Origin: Irpex lacteus
Lineage: Eukaryota; Basidiomycota; Agaricomycetes; Polyporales; Irpicaceae
DNA: 64,000 bases
Reading direction: 5' to 3'
Assembly (NCBI GenBank): GCA_001986395.2
Contig: MQVO02000004.1
Location: forward strand, 1,612,001 to 1,676,000
Shown here: positions 39,557 through 50,545 of the stretch, piece after piece
How the letters are laid out: every line of letters starts with the position of its first letter
Numbering within the stretch: the first letter of the stretch is position 1
Program-made: the position numbers and the translations under genes
Notes under the pieces: model-generated
Seen by the model: only the letters and a program-made list of their open reading frames with translations
Database searches by the model: none
Told to the model about the DNA's origin: nothing

Positions 39557-41228
39557 CGTGCCGTTACTTTGTTACCTTCTGTGTCGAGTGTGAGATGAGT
39601 TTCTGTGAGCTGTGTTGGCTATACCAAAGTTATTATCCGTGCCATGTAATATTTCTAATCTAGAATGCATTTCTCGTTCACTATACTCTTCCACACTGGG
39701 GATGTTGATGAAGGATGGGCTTGAAGACACGGGTGCATTCAGGCCAAGAGTGTTTGGGCGTCCGAGTCCTCTGGGTAATCGAGATGCAATCTCAAGCTTA
39801 CAGAAAGGTGCTCTTGCGCACAACGTGAGTCGATCGGTCTAGTGGTGCGTTCACCGAGCGTAGTACTTATGTCCAGTTATGTAGAGAAGTTAGGAAACAA
39901 GCCGTCTGATATCACAGCAGTAGCTTGTGAGATCGGCTGAAAAGCGCCTCCTTGGCTTGAATAGCGGCAAGCTTTGTCCCTGGGTCCCTGAACCAAACGC
40001 CACCACGCCTGGCACAATCACGATGCGATGGGCAAGTTCCAGACCTCAGAACGCTGACGTTCTGCATGCTTCGGGGGTCATTAAATGGCATCCACGATGC
40101 ATTGATATGCGGTGGATCGGGCTCTCGCCCGTTGATAAAATGGAGAGACGAAGAGGTGTTTGCATAGCAGTAATGGAGCGGTATGCAGGCATGTGAAAGT
40201 TGTTCGACGATACTGCTACGATTAAGTACTAGAGATGAGATGGCAGTTAGATTAAGGGTCTTCGGCAGGACGTAATAAATCACTGTACCGACGTTGCCGC
40301 TGCGAGCTTGCGGGAGCCAGTAGCCTTAAAGCCCTGGGAGTCGCAAGGTAAAGAGTAACCGCCACATGTTATATAAAATGGCGCAAAGCGGAAGGGAGGT
40401 TCCAACGGGAGCTATTATATCTGTGAAATTGTGAGCTAGCTAGTCTGGCGTGTGTCAACCGGTGAGAAAGAGCATTTACGGTATTTTCGATATCAAGGAT
40501 TTCTAGTCTTGTTTATGGGCGAGTCACCTATGCGTCGGCTTCTGATATTCGGCAGATTAACCGCTCTGACATTTCATTCTGAGCTTTGAAAGAATGGGTG
40601 AAGCTGCCATGAGGACGTTTATTAGGCCCACAGGTTGTGCGATATGGATGAAGAGGTTTGCTGTCTACCTTGCCTTACTGATTATGTCGGGAAAGGCGTG
40701 ATCTGTCATGATCTTCGTGGTGTGTTATCCTTGTGTGCAACGGTGTGAAGTGGCGTGTGAGATGCCCTTGTCAAACCATATTTGAACGAAAATGAGCGGA
40801 TCTAAATCAATGATTCGAAAACCGAGAGAGGATAAACCTTCAGCGTAGTATGTGGCGGTGAAATAACTATTCGTGCGACAACGGCACATGGTGCCAGCGT
40901 GCCAAAGAAGGGAGAGCCTCCCCAGCACGCCAGCGCAATATCGATACCCGTGAATAGTCCCTAGCCATAGCTGCTTCTTGCGGCTAACCTTCTGATAAAG
41001 GATATGTCTGAGTCTGTCATAATCTGATGTACTGTAAGCAGATATCAGACGGACCGTATAAAAGGAACCGGTGCAACCTTTAACTCGAAGCCGCGGCAGC
41101 AACATATGGTACGGCCCATTCATGCGAGTAAATCGCACCGGTTAGCACTAGCACCTGGCTAGGTCACACCTAAGACCATGGCACCTATTATGTGACGATA
41201 ATATGTCGATCACTTTGAAGGAATATGC

Positions 41229-41449
41229 CTAGGACAGTGAAATCTTCGGGAAAAGCCCTATTGGCATGCTGGCGTGTCCGAACTTTGTATGTCCTTCCTG
41301 AGGCCGCTTTTACCTGTAAATTCTGGCTTGGCCCTATACTTCAAGTTGACGTTGGTCTCTGGTGTATATGTGAATGTTGAGGACTGGCAGGAGTCGTAAT
41401 AAACGGAAGTGAACGCACGCCTGAGTGTCAACGGCGGCCACTTGTACAT
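41229..41449 (-). CDS. Candidate ~53-aa two-exon gene carrying repeat copy B
   Basis: From ATG 41449 the frame reads MYKWPPLTLRRAFTSVYYDS followed by CQSSTFTYTPETNVNLK. A 56-nt GT-AG intron (41258-41313) joins to LFPKISLS and a stop. Codon choice in exon 1 is coding-like. A second frame just upstream (TVFTYRTITFYLPRPSPF) is also coding-like but cannot be joined in phase, so this may be the tail of a longer broken gene. Function unknown. Confidence 0.3.
41258..41383 (-). repeat. Diverged dispersed repeat, copy B
   Basis: This is the inverted counterpart of 24836-24967. The 19-base identical block lies at 41293-41311, the 12-base block at 41372-41383, and the catgccaatag block at 41258-41268. 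Copies differ by substitutions and small indels. Confidence 0.65.
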
Positions 41450-42619
41450 CCGGATAGATCGACACAACCTCCTTCCGGTAAGTCAGCAGGGTCAAAACCG
41501 AGTACTGAATGCCGAAACGGAGATGGACGTGGCAAATAAAACGTGATAGTCCGGTACGTAAATACAGTTGCAGGTGTCGAACGGAGCGGACTCGGAGTAC
41601 TACTAGTAGTAGTAAGCACATAAGATATTGGTAGTGGGCATCTAATTTAAGTCATTAATGTGCCGCTCAGGATTAATTCAATGGAAACCATACCAATGGC
41701 ACACTCCTTTCGTGTAGGTTGCAGAGGAATTCTATTTGTTAGTAAAACACGTTTCTCGCTGTTCCTCGTAGTACTTAGCGGAGTGAGGCGCCGGGACTGT
41801 TCTCTTGCCCAAATTATGCGGGAGCCGAGCCAATGCTGTGAAGATGATTTACCGTTGGCTGAGCAATCGAGGTATGCTAGAATTCCTTGCTCCAGTGAAT
41901 TCACAGGAATGCCAACTCCGCTGCAGCATGCGCATCTATCAGACGGTGACCTCCAGAAGCGGGAGCAGTATATATCGCGGACTCGGAACCCACGTGCCGT
42001 AAGACCCTGGTGTGGTTCCTCGAGAAAGAACATTATCTCGGAAAGTCTGCTTGAGATGTAGATTACGCTAGAAGCCTACCGACCCGTGGAAGTAGTGCAA
42101 TGCTGCATTTGAATATTTTACAAGAGCGGATCGTCAAATTTGGCGGAGTGCATGTATAAACCGAGCGTTAACTCGCCTCATGAACCCTGCCGTCTCCCTG
42201 TCGCAAAGCATATGTCCACACTCCGTAGGAAATTTTTAAGTGTATGAGACTCGGTTAATTCCAGCCTCTCACGCGAGACGTAGATTCCGTAATTTCTGAT
42301 GTTATATGGAAAATGGCACGGCCATGACCATGAACTGAGGCTATCGCAAGCTAGCGTTGGTCAGCCACGCTGTGGTCCCGATCGCAACTAATTTGGCCGG
42401 GGGCTTGCTGATTGACTTAAGGATGAGAGGACTCAGTAGGGCCGACCACGACTCGAACTCGCCACCCCTTCCCATCTCCTACCTCCGCCGGCCAGCGTCC
42501 TCCCCTCCTGGCACCCACTCCCGCATCTACAGAGCCATTGTGTTGTTTCCGAAAGTCTGTCGATCATCTTCCCCGGGCCTGTGCCTTCGCTGACCTCACC
42601 AGGATCTCACTTCTCGCAG

Positions 42620-42987
42620 ATGTGCCACCGGCAACTAAGGTTCGACAAATACGTCGAATGCGGCCACTTGACCTTCACGGGCGAAACAAACATCGACTGC
42701 CATGAACGGGTCTGCACTCATTCTTCCGCCCATCCGTCAGACTGTGGCGCACCGGGCCAGTCCCCGTGCACATGCAGACGATACTATACGTAGGTTTAGC
42801 CCTACCACCCCCGTAGTACACTACTTACACCAAGGCCCTTGTCCCCTTCAGACAGCCTGAACGACTATCTCGCGATGTACGTACAACCTCCAACACCGGC
42901 AGTGGCTGACCTACATTGCCCCCCGTGTCCACGCTAATAGACTTCCTTTTGGTCCAGGTCCCGGGAAAGTGTGCCAGATGTTCGTAA
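42620..42987 (+). CDS. Cysteine-rich microprotein, ~74 aa, CxxC end
   Basis: Small proteins of this type recur in mushroom genomes and have no assigned function. The start at 42620 gives MCHRQLRFDKYVECGHLTF. The body contains NIDCHERVCTHSSAHPSDC and SPCTCRRYYT. Two short introns (donors gtaggt and gtacgt) keep the frame and lead to QPERLSRD and then VPGKCARCS. Cysteines and histidines occur as C-x-H, C-x4-C, C-x-C and C-x2-C, suggesting one or two zinc-binding knuckles rather than a secreted disulphide protein. No signal peptide is present. The reading depends on both introns; without splicing the frame ends in CTCRRYYT. Confidence 0.7.
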
Positions 42988-43153
42988 CCCATAACCTGTC
43001 GTAGAATTCGCCTGCACCGGGAGGCGACAGACAGAACCCTTATGAGACTAACGACCCGCCATATTACGGTGCCCTTGCAGCTTGTACTCTATAACTAGGA
43101 TACCAACGCCACGCCATTACGCAGTATACGTTTCGTTTTAGCATCATTGTATT
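42988..43153. other. Convergent intergenic
   Basis: A 166-bp gap between the microprotein stop and the XPD stop. Nothing recognised. Confidence 0.4.
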
Positions 43154-46100
43154 TCATACGTCGAGATCAATTTCTGCCAGCATGCTGTCGTCCAGCCCAC
43201 CATTACCGTAATCGTCTTCATCCATAGGGACAGCCGATTGTTGCTGCTTCTCCGCTTCTTCTAGCATGAGTGCTTTCTGTTTGGCCTTATGCTTCTCGAT
43301 ATCTTCCAGGGTCCATAGTGAGATCCCAGTTTGATTTTCGTTCGGATTCTGCGAGATCGTTCGCATGAAGAGCTTCGACAACGTTAGAGCCATGTCCGTG
43401 GATAGATTCGACGCCGTTTCTGTGATATACTGATTAATCCACTTTGGCAGCTTCGCCCGTTTGTCTGCCCTTGCAAAGCGCTACAAGGGGCCAAGACGCG
43501 TCAGTACGCATTTGTCAAACGAGTCTTGGTGTTGCACACCTTGTCCGCAAAGACCATGAGCCCCCAGTCTGTCTTACCACGCAAGACACGCCCGACACAC
43601 TGCGCTGCATTACGCATGGCGTCGAATCCGAGAAATTCGGATTCCCGAATCCGGTACGCGTCGCGGAGGTATTCTAGGCGAGCCTTGAGTATACGGCTCT
43701 CAGTATACTGATACGGCACGCTACGGCAGGGACATCTCCGTTAAACTTCTGCGCGCATGTGTGTAACGGAGAAAATTTTCTACGTACCCAAACATGATGA
43801 CAGCTCGCCCATAGTTGTGATCAAAATCGATGCCTTCTGAAACTTTACCACGAGCAACAGACAGTAATACAGCGCCTCGGCCGTTGTCGCACGCCTGTGG
43901 CAACGGGGTAATGTCAGTACAAGGTATGACACCATGATTAACCCTTCATACCCTGCGGTAATTCTCGAGCGCGATACTTGTTTCGTTCGCATCGGGCGTT
44001 TCCACGAAGATCAGCTTGTGCTTCCACACTTCATTCAGGATACCCTGCGAGCAACGTGTCAGGAAGAACGCAAAAACGCCACCTACACGAGGCAAGATGT
44101 CACAGGAAGAAAGCAAAGGACTGGCCGACTGACCATATCGTTCCACGCGGCCACTATACTCTCCATATAAAGATAACTCGGGAAGAAAGCGACCACACCA
44201 TCCGGGACGATCTTGCTGTATTCGATAAGGATGCTACCAAAGTTACGTACAACCGCAGGATCGTTCCTGACTTCGAACCGGGAGCTGACGGCCACTTGGT
44301 CACTCCCGCGTGTGATAACCTACACGGCAGGTTTCATAAATTGAATTAGGCAGAAACTAGATGAGAAAAGCGCACCAAGGGCAGGAACGAGTTTCGGGTC
44401 AGTGTCATGGGATACGATTCTTGCACCACGGGAGTGAATTGCAGCATCTTGGGGTACATGTCTAACGGCGAGATTGTCCCAGAAGTGATGACCACGCTAC
44501 TGAATCGCTCAAAGACCGGCTTGATGGCTATCGATGGGTCCAAACATCTATGACAAAGACATCACTTGACAACCCATAATCCACGCGGTATTGGACGTAC
44601 GTGAAGTGGAATATAGGGTTCGGCACTGTGGCGTTGTCGGTCTCGAAAGGCTCTAAAATGAGCAGGAAGCCTGGTGACGGAGAGTAAATGCTTTATTGAT
44701 GATTTGTCGATAATACGGCCACCCACCTTTTTCATACGTAGCGACCAGGGTGGCAAAGGTTGCGACTTTCTGTAAAGACGAGAATTCATCTATACGGTTT
44801 AATTCCAGCGTGCGGACCAAAGATTGTAATCTCTCGGCGCAGAAGCTGCCGGGATGGGTTAGTCAACCGAGACACATTGGCATCGAGTGGGTCCGCACCG
44901 TAATGGTCGTCGCTCTATGTACGTAATGTCTTTAAGATGCTGTAAGAAGGATAAGGGTGTTTCTGCGACGACATGGAGGACACGCATTCGAGTCTATACT
45001 GTGCTTATCAGCATGTGGGCATCCAGATATGCTGCCGCTGGATCTGACCTGCCAAGCCGCAAGAAAGTCAGAGAGCTGAAATGAGAGATCACAGATAGGA
45101 TCACCGGACCTTCAAATATTCTACGAAACGCTTGAGGAAAGCGACGAAATGCTCCGCTTTTCGGATGTTGCCCGGTACGGCTTCCTTCAACAAGTCTTCG
45201 GGCAGCACTAAGGACATAATGTTATTAGAACATGCCCAGGTGCCAGACCTAGATACAAACCTGGATTCGCCATGAAATTATCCTCATCATTTGCAGCTTC
45301 TTGAAGACCTTCTACCAATTTGGCGTACTCGTCTTGAAGCTTTGATGCATCTGTCTTCTTGATTCTGCGAAGATATCGTCGGCCCGACATCGAATAAGCC
45401 GCTCAATATAGTAAAACTTACTCCTCGATCTTGTCACCTAAACGTGTTACGCTCCTAGCAGCCGAGTCCAGCATGGGCCTTGTTAAGTCTATACTTAGTG
45501 ACTCAATGCAAACTTATCTTGGTAATGACCACGTCAGTCACTGCTCATTTCCAGCCCGGTTCATAGCTCTTACCGATATTGTGAGCCTCATCGAATACAA
45601 CAATGGCGTCTTTAGACAACTCCTTGGACACCTGCTCGGCAACCTTCGGATCTAATAGGTAGTGGAACGAATAGATGATAATATCCACGAAGGGCATCTA
45701 CAGCAACGTGAGCGCCGCAGATATAGTGTAACATAGAGCTTACCATTCGTCGAACAAGGAAGTAAGGGCATATCTTGTGATCTCGTCCCCGCTGCAGCAC
45801 ATCCGAAAGCGTCCATATTCCTGGAGGTATCAGGTTTCCGGGTTCCAACTTGCCCAGATTCTGCGACGGGTCAGAAGCTATACGGCTTACAGACAAATTT
45901 GCGGACCTCGTGCCAGTCACACAGCTCGACGGAGCCCGGGTTCTCCCGACCCTTCTGGCATACCGCGCTATTGGTCAGGTCTCGACATCTCGCGTCGACA
46001 ACTTTGCCCTTCTTTTCTTTCGAAACCTAATACATGATGAAGGAGCGTGTCAATATCGCTCTTAGACGCAGTAGCATCGTGAGATGACATCTTTCAGTCC

Positions 46101-46743
46101 GCATTCGCGGCAGACTTGCTAATTTCACCATTACAGCCACTCCACGAGAGCTTACCTCAGGATGTATACATAGGTTCTTACGACTCGTGAGACCCAGTCC
46201 GTAGAACCCGCGCTCCTTCTCTCTCTGCTCATCTGTCTCTGCGCATTGTATTCTATAGTCCATGAGACGCTTCAACTCCGCCAACGCTTTCTCGATCTCT
46301 GGCACTGTTCGAGAGCAGTAGACGAGCTTCCGTTTCGTTGGGTAGAACTATGACATAAAGTCCAGTGTCAACAGTTAGTAAATAGTGGTGGGGTAGCGTA
46401 ACTGCGCACCTGCTGATATGATACAATGAGTGAAAGCAGAGAAACAGTCTTCCCAGTCCCCGACGGCATTTCAAGTACACAGTGGCCCTAGAGAACAGTT
46501 GGTAAAGTCGGAAGGGTGAATGAAATAATTATGCTCACTGAGGAGTCAAGAGTTCTTTTAAGGTCACACATGTAGGAATATTGCTCTGTTTGTGTGTCAG
46601 AATGACACCCCTAAGCATGAACAAGACACTCACCAGGGTATATTCGGTCATAAGGGAAAATCACCTAGTCATATACCGTCAGTGCGTCACTATGCATCGT
46701 AGCTGGTATATCTCACGGGTAAATCATCTATTTCGAACTTCAT
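43154..46743 (-). CDS. RAD3: XPD/RAD3/ERCC2 DNA helicase, TFIIH subunit
   Basis: XPD is the 5'-3' Fe-S helicase of TFIIH, used in nucleotide excision repair and transcription initiation. The start at 46743 gives [20 protein letters not shown]. Walker A is [20 protein letters not shown]. Fe-S cluster cysteines are visible in [26 protein letters not shown] and [10 protein letters not shown]. The DEAH box is [10 protein letters not shown]. Helicase domain 2 shows [20 protein letters not shown], then [18 protein letters not shown] (motif VI). The C-terminus has [19 protein letters not shown] and an acidic end AEIDLDV. More than ten introns. It is divergent from the TPR-like gene at 46937. Confidence 0.95.
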
Positions 46744-46936
46744 GGTGGCTATAGACGGTCAACAACTTCTGTCTTTCGAGTAGGAGATGAGCGTCGGTGG
46801 CTAAGTCGCGTCGAACCTGGATTCCGAACGCCGCGGAACAATGGATTCGAGCGTCTGTACCACGTGAGAGCGCATCATTGCCTTGTTTGTGAGCGCTTGA
46901 CTGAGGTCACCTCCGACAAGACTTGTTCTCCTCCAG
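46744..46936. promoter_or_regulatory. 193-bp divergent promoter, XPD/TPR-like gene
   Basis: The two opposed start codons are 193 bp apart, so both promoters lie here. No specific factor site recognised. Confidence 0.45.
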
Positions 46937-48544
46937 ATGTTTTCGCGGAATTTGAGACAACCTGCTTCATCTCTCTGTCGTCGCTCCGTTGCACGAAACT
47001 CAAGAACATCATTTCGAAATGAATCAAGGAGCCATGGACCAACTACACCTACACCGGTAGAGCCAGCACCTATCTCGCCGATGCAGGAGCACTTCATGAA
47101 CAATACTGCTTTCACGGTTGATTACTTTCGACGGTTTATCAAGTATTCGGCTGTTGGGCTTCTTGTTGTCTCTGTCACGACGTACACCGCCTTTGAGGGG
47201 GCGCACTTGTGGGTAGAGAATGTAGAACTCGCGAGTGAGAAGGATGAGGAAGTGCGCAAGTGGGAATGGGACGTAGAGGCAGAGAGGTGGACGGGCGGAG
47301 AGAAGGGGGGAACCGATCCAGCCTTGAGATACTTTGGTCGTCATACTGTACGGGGCGCGTGGATGGCGCAGCACTGGGGAACAGGATCCTCAGGTAGTGT
47401 CATCGGATCGAATGCATACTCAGGTCGAGGTGGCTCTGGTGCAGGTGGACTGAATGTTGTTGAAGCACGTCTGGAGTACGCGCAGGCATTCTTGACAGCT
47501 GCTTTACAAGCAGCCGAAAGAATGTCAACTTCCGGAAAGCTACGACCACAAACAGCCACGGAGATACTGGCGCGACATGCGAACATCATGGAACGAATGG
47601 GGACAAGAGATGGCCTGTTCGAAGCTCGTTCCGAATACGAGAGAGTTTGGGCGAACTTACCTGGACAGGGCATTGATGCTGCACGGATAGCTCTCAAGCT
47701 CGGCGATCTCAATAGTCGGCTAGGGGATCGCGAAGATGCCCTTGCATGGTGGTCGCGAGCAATGCAATTAGTGCATCCGAAAGCTGGTCCGCAAACTGGA
47801 AATGCACCGCTCAGCATACCAGCCACTCCGCCTACAGGACCTTTAGCTCAACGAACATTTATTTCCCTACTGGTGTCGTTGTCCGCGTTCTACGCTACCT
47901 CTGGACAACTGCGACAGGCACTGTCTGTCCAGGAGACCTCCCTTAACCTCCTCCGTTCCATCCGCCAACCGGAATCTTTCGATTCCACATCCCCACCACA
48001 AGCTCTCCATGCCCTATACGTGCTACACCGATCTGCCCTATTATCCATACACCACGCGGAAGTGCTTTACGCCCTGAGGAAGAAGACGGTTGCTTCAATG
48101 GAATATCTCGCACGAGCTGCCGAATCCTCGGAACGGGTTGCGCTTGCCTTGACAGGCCTGCCAACGATCCACCCAGATGCACCAGAATCCAAAATCCCTC
48201 ATCCGCCTTCCTCCGAAACTGCCCTCGTGCCTGCATATACTAAATCTGTCTCCATGAGAAGGCCAGCAAGGAGCCTGCTCCGTGACGCTCGCCGGACGGC
48301 CGCAGAGGCTTGGAGTCTTATGGGAATCCTCGCAGAAAGCTCTGATGCACCCGGGTCCAAACAGAAAGCATTTGATTGCTACGAACGGGCCCTCGGGTGG
48401 GCAGGTGTAGCGGCCGACCGCGCGGGTGGTATTGGCAAGCCTGGTGAGGGTACACTGGAGACCGAGTGGCAGGTGTTGTGGGGCAACTATATCCGAGCAA
48501 GGGATGCCATACGGTTGGACGAGGAGAAGAAACAGAAGAAGTAG
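46937..48544 (+). CDS. Mitochondrial TPR-like protein, intronless, 535 aa
   Basis: The N-terminus MFSRNLRQPASSLCRRSVAR is Arg/Ser-rich without acid residues, a typical mitochondrial presequence. One membrane helix follows (FIKYSAVGLLVVSVTTYTAF). The rest is soluble and helical with TPR-like repeats, for example ARLEYAQAFLTAALQAAERM, ARIALKLGDLNSRLGDREDA and AWSLMGILAESSDAPGSKQK. It is likely an inner-membrane-anchored scaffold conserved in fungi; I cannot name an orthologue. The single long exon is unusual among neighbours split by many introns. It ends in EEKKQKK. Confidence 0.8.
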   Translation: MFSRNLRQPASSLCRRSVARNSRTSFRNESRSHGPTTPTPVEPAPISPMQEHFMNNTAFTVDYFRRFIKYSAVGLLVVSVTTYTAFEGAHLWVENVELASEKDEEVRKWEWDVEAERWTGGEKGGTDPALRYFGRHTVRGAWMAQHWGTGSSGSVIGSNAYSGRGGSGAGGLNVVEARLEYAQAFLTAALQAAERMSTSGKLRPQTATEILARHANIMERMGTRDGLFEARSEYERVWANLPGQGIDAARIALKLGDLNSRLGDREDALAWWSRAMQLVHPKAGPQTGNAPLSIPATPPTGPLAQRTFISLLVSLSAFYATSGQLRQALSVQETSLNLLRSIRQPESFDSTSPPQALHALYVLHRSALLSIHHAEVLYALRKKTVASMEYLARAAESSERVALALTGLPTIHPDAPESKIPHPPSSETALVPAYTKSVSMRRPARSLLRDARRTAAEAWSLMGILAESSDAPGSKQKAFDCYERALGWAGVAADRAGGIGKPGEGTLETEWQVLWGNYIRARDAIRLDEEKKQKK

Positions 48545-49152
48545 AGCTTATGCGCATGGATATCATTTCCTTCTGACAGACATTTCTATCGATGCGAGTG
48601 TTTATCACAACCCTCGCGGGGCAGCATGCTAATTGAACGACCTGGTATCGATCGAATACGCTATTGTGAATTTGCGATTTCATCTGTGGTCGATCCTTTT
48701 GTATCTACTCACAATTGCCTTCGCATGCAGATCATCCACTCATCCTGCCATTGGCTGACCGTGTGCTCCATCCGACGAATCGGATTTGTTCATCAACAAT
48801 CCTATTGGGTATGGATAGAAATGGAATTTGGCAACTCCTGTGTTGACTGCTTACCACCGCCGACGACGACGACAAACTTTAGGGTCGCATCATTTGTTAT
48901 TTCATTCATCGTCGGTTGCCTGATTTTGGAAGATGGTACAAACGAGGATACACAAGGATCCATGTTTGTGCTGACGTGGTTTCAATTTAGACCAGTCAAG
49001 GCGATCAAGCTCGGGAGGCTCATTCATTGGGCTGACTTGAAACCACGCCGCGGCACACGACCAGCCACCCTGCTTAAGCGTATCCTCAGCCCCATCTTTG
49101 ACTTTCTCTATTCTACTCACGAAAGTCTCCAGCCCAAACTACCAGAAGGCCT
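48545..49152. other. Intergenic, tandem genes
   Basis: A plus-strand frame is open from 48626 into the next gene, but it has no coding character and overlaps the true start at 49153 in another frame. I treat the stretch as 3' UTR plus promoter. Confidence 0.4.
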
Positions 49153-50332
49153 ATGGCGGCTCCTCTCAAGACGTCCTTTTCTGAACCCCTCTCCCTATTC
49201 ACGTCATTCGTTCGTAAACTCGGCGAGGATCGTGAACCGAAACATCCCTCCTTGACCACCTATCGTGCTGCGGGGACAGAATATGACACCCTCAAAGCCG
49301 CACTACAGACACAAATAGACACCCTTGCGACATTCGCTCAATCTGCCGCCAAAGAAGCTCTGGCCCTAAGCGAGCGGATCGGGAGCTTTGCTTTCGATGC
49401 CTCTGCCACCCCTGGCGGTGTCCCCCGTCAGCATCAGAATGCCCGCTCGAACGCACTGCATATGACGGACCGATCCACGGCTGGGTTGGCCAAGCGCACA
49501 GAGCAGTTCGCTACGTTGATATTCGACATGGACCGCACCCGGTCGAGTAGTGAAGGCGTCGAGGACATCATTAAGCGCAAGAATCGCCAGCTTTGGGATA
49601 TGTTTGATGAGAAGGAGAGCCTTCGAATGGAGCTCGAGGCCGTCCGTGCTAAGGACAACTTCGGAGTCACCACAAAGGAGCTCGAAAGCGCAAACGAGGA
49701 TCTGACCCGCGAACATAAGAAACTAATCGAGTCGAAAGCGGCACTTGACGAGGACCTCAGGAAGACAAGAATAGAAGCGAACGCTTGGAAGTCTTTGGCT
49801 GAGAACGTCCAGGAGATGCAGGAGATGGCTATCTCCGCCTTTGAACGATGCAACGCATTGGAAAGAGAGAATATTGACCTTAAGGAGGCAATGGATGCAT
49901 TCGCCGAGGGCTCGGCGTCGTTCACCATTCAGCAGTTACAGAAGATTATAACGGGTCTTACCGAGGAGGTCGCTAAGTTCAAGAAGCGAGAAGGCACTCT
50001 GAAAGAGAAAGAGCTGACGCTTCGGGATAAGGAGAACCACAGCATCATCAAAGCCATGCGCAAGCAGACAATAGAACTCAAGGTATGTAACGTCGCCAGC
50101 AAACACGGCCCATATCGCTTACGTTCCTGTTGACACTGTCAGCGGCGCTCAACACAGAGTAAGAATACGGAAAACACAGCACTTGCAACCATCGATTTGG
50201 GCACGAACAGGCCGGATACCGGGCACAATGCTGTATTAGTGAGTGCGACATTTTTTTATCTTGCTTGCTGGTTAGCTCATTCCGCTGTGTTAGGCTCCTA
50301 TACCCTCGTTCACGGAGTTCTTCCTCATCTGA
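49153..50332 (+). CDS. Coiled-coil protein, ~360 aa, unknown
   Basis: The start at 49153 gives MAAPLKTSFSEPLSLFTSFV. From about residue 100 the protein is a long coiled coil (RKNRQLWDMFDEKESLRMEL, ELESANEDLTREHKKLIESK, QQLQKIITGLTEEVAKFKKR). Two terminal introns splice in frame: the first after QTIELK, the second (54 nt, gtgagt...ttag) leading to APIPSFTEFFLI and a stop at 50330-50332. The family is not recognised; a cytoskeletal or spindle-linked role is only a guess from the coiled coil. Convergent with FKS1. Confidence 0.72.
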
Positions 50333-50545
50333 TACCTTGTGCGACCTTGCTTCGACAGTTTGATTTATGAAGTAATACGTGTTAGATCTAGAGTGATAAG
50401 TGGTATTACAGATGATCCGTAGCGGTGAGGTGGGTAAGATAGATGAACGAATGTACAATGAGCGAATATGAGTGTGCTGGTAAAAGCCGAAAGCGATGCA
50501 AGAAAGTTGTGTCCAAGTCCAGGGAATCAGTGATCGAAGTTCATT
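50333..50545. other. Convergent intergenic
   Basis: A 213-bp gap between the coiled-coil gene and the FKS1 stop. Nothing recognised. Confidence 0.4.

Larger units (their letters stand above)
39557..42619. other. Gene-poor island 2
   Basis: About 3 kb between YME1 and the microprotein gene hold only the small candidate gene and repeat copy B at 41.2-41.45 kb. Other open frames (39.9-40.2, 40.7-41.1 and 41.65-42.06 kb) lack family similarity and consistent codon use. Confidence 0.45.

Noticed and set aside
40725..41138. 137-codon minus-strand frame
   Set aside because: Third positions are not biased as in real genes here; no splice sites or family motifs support it.
41647..42061. Overlapping open frames on both strands (about 130 codons each)
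   Set aside because: Neither shows coding character; both lack an ATG-supported, family-like product.
48626..49255. 209-codon open frame
   Set aside because: It overlaps the start of the coiled-coil gene in another frame and has no coding-like codon use or family similarity.
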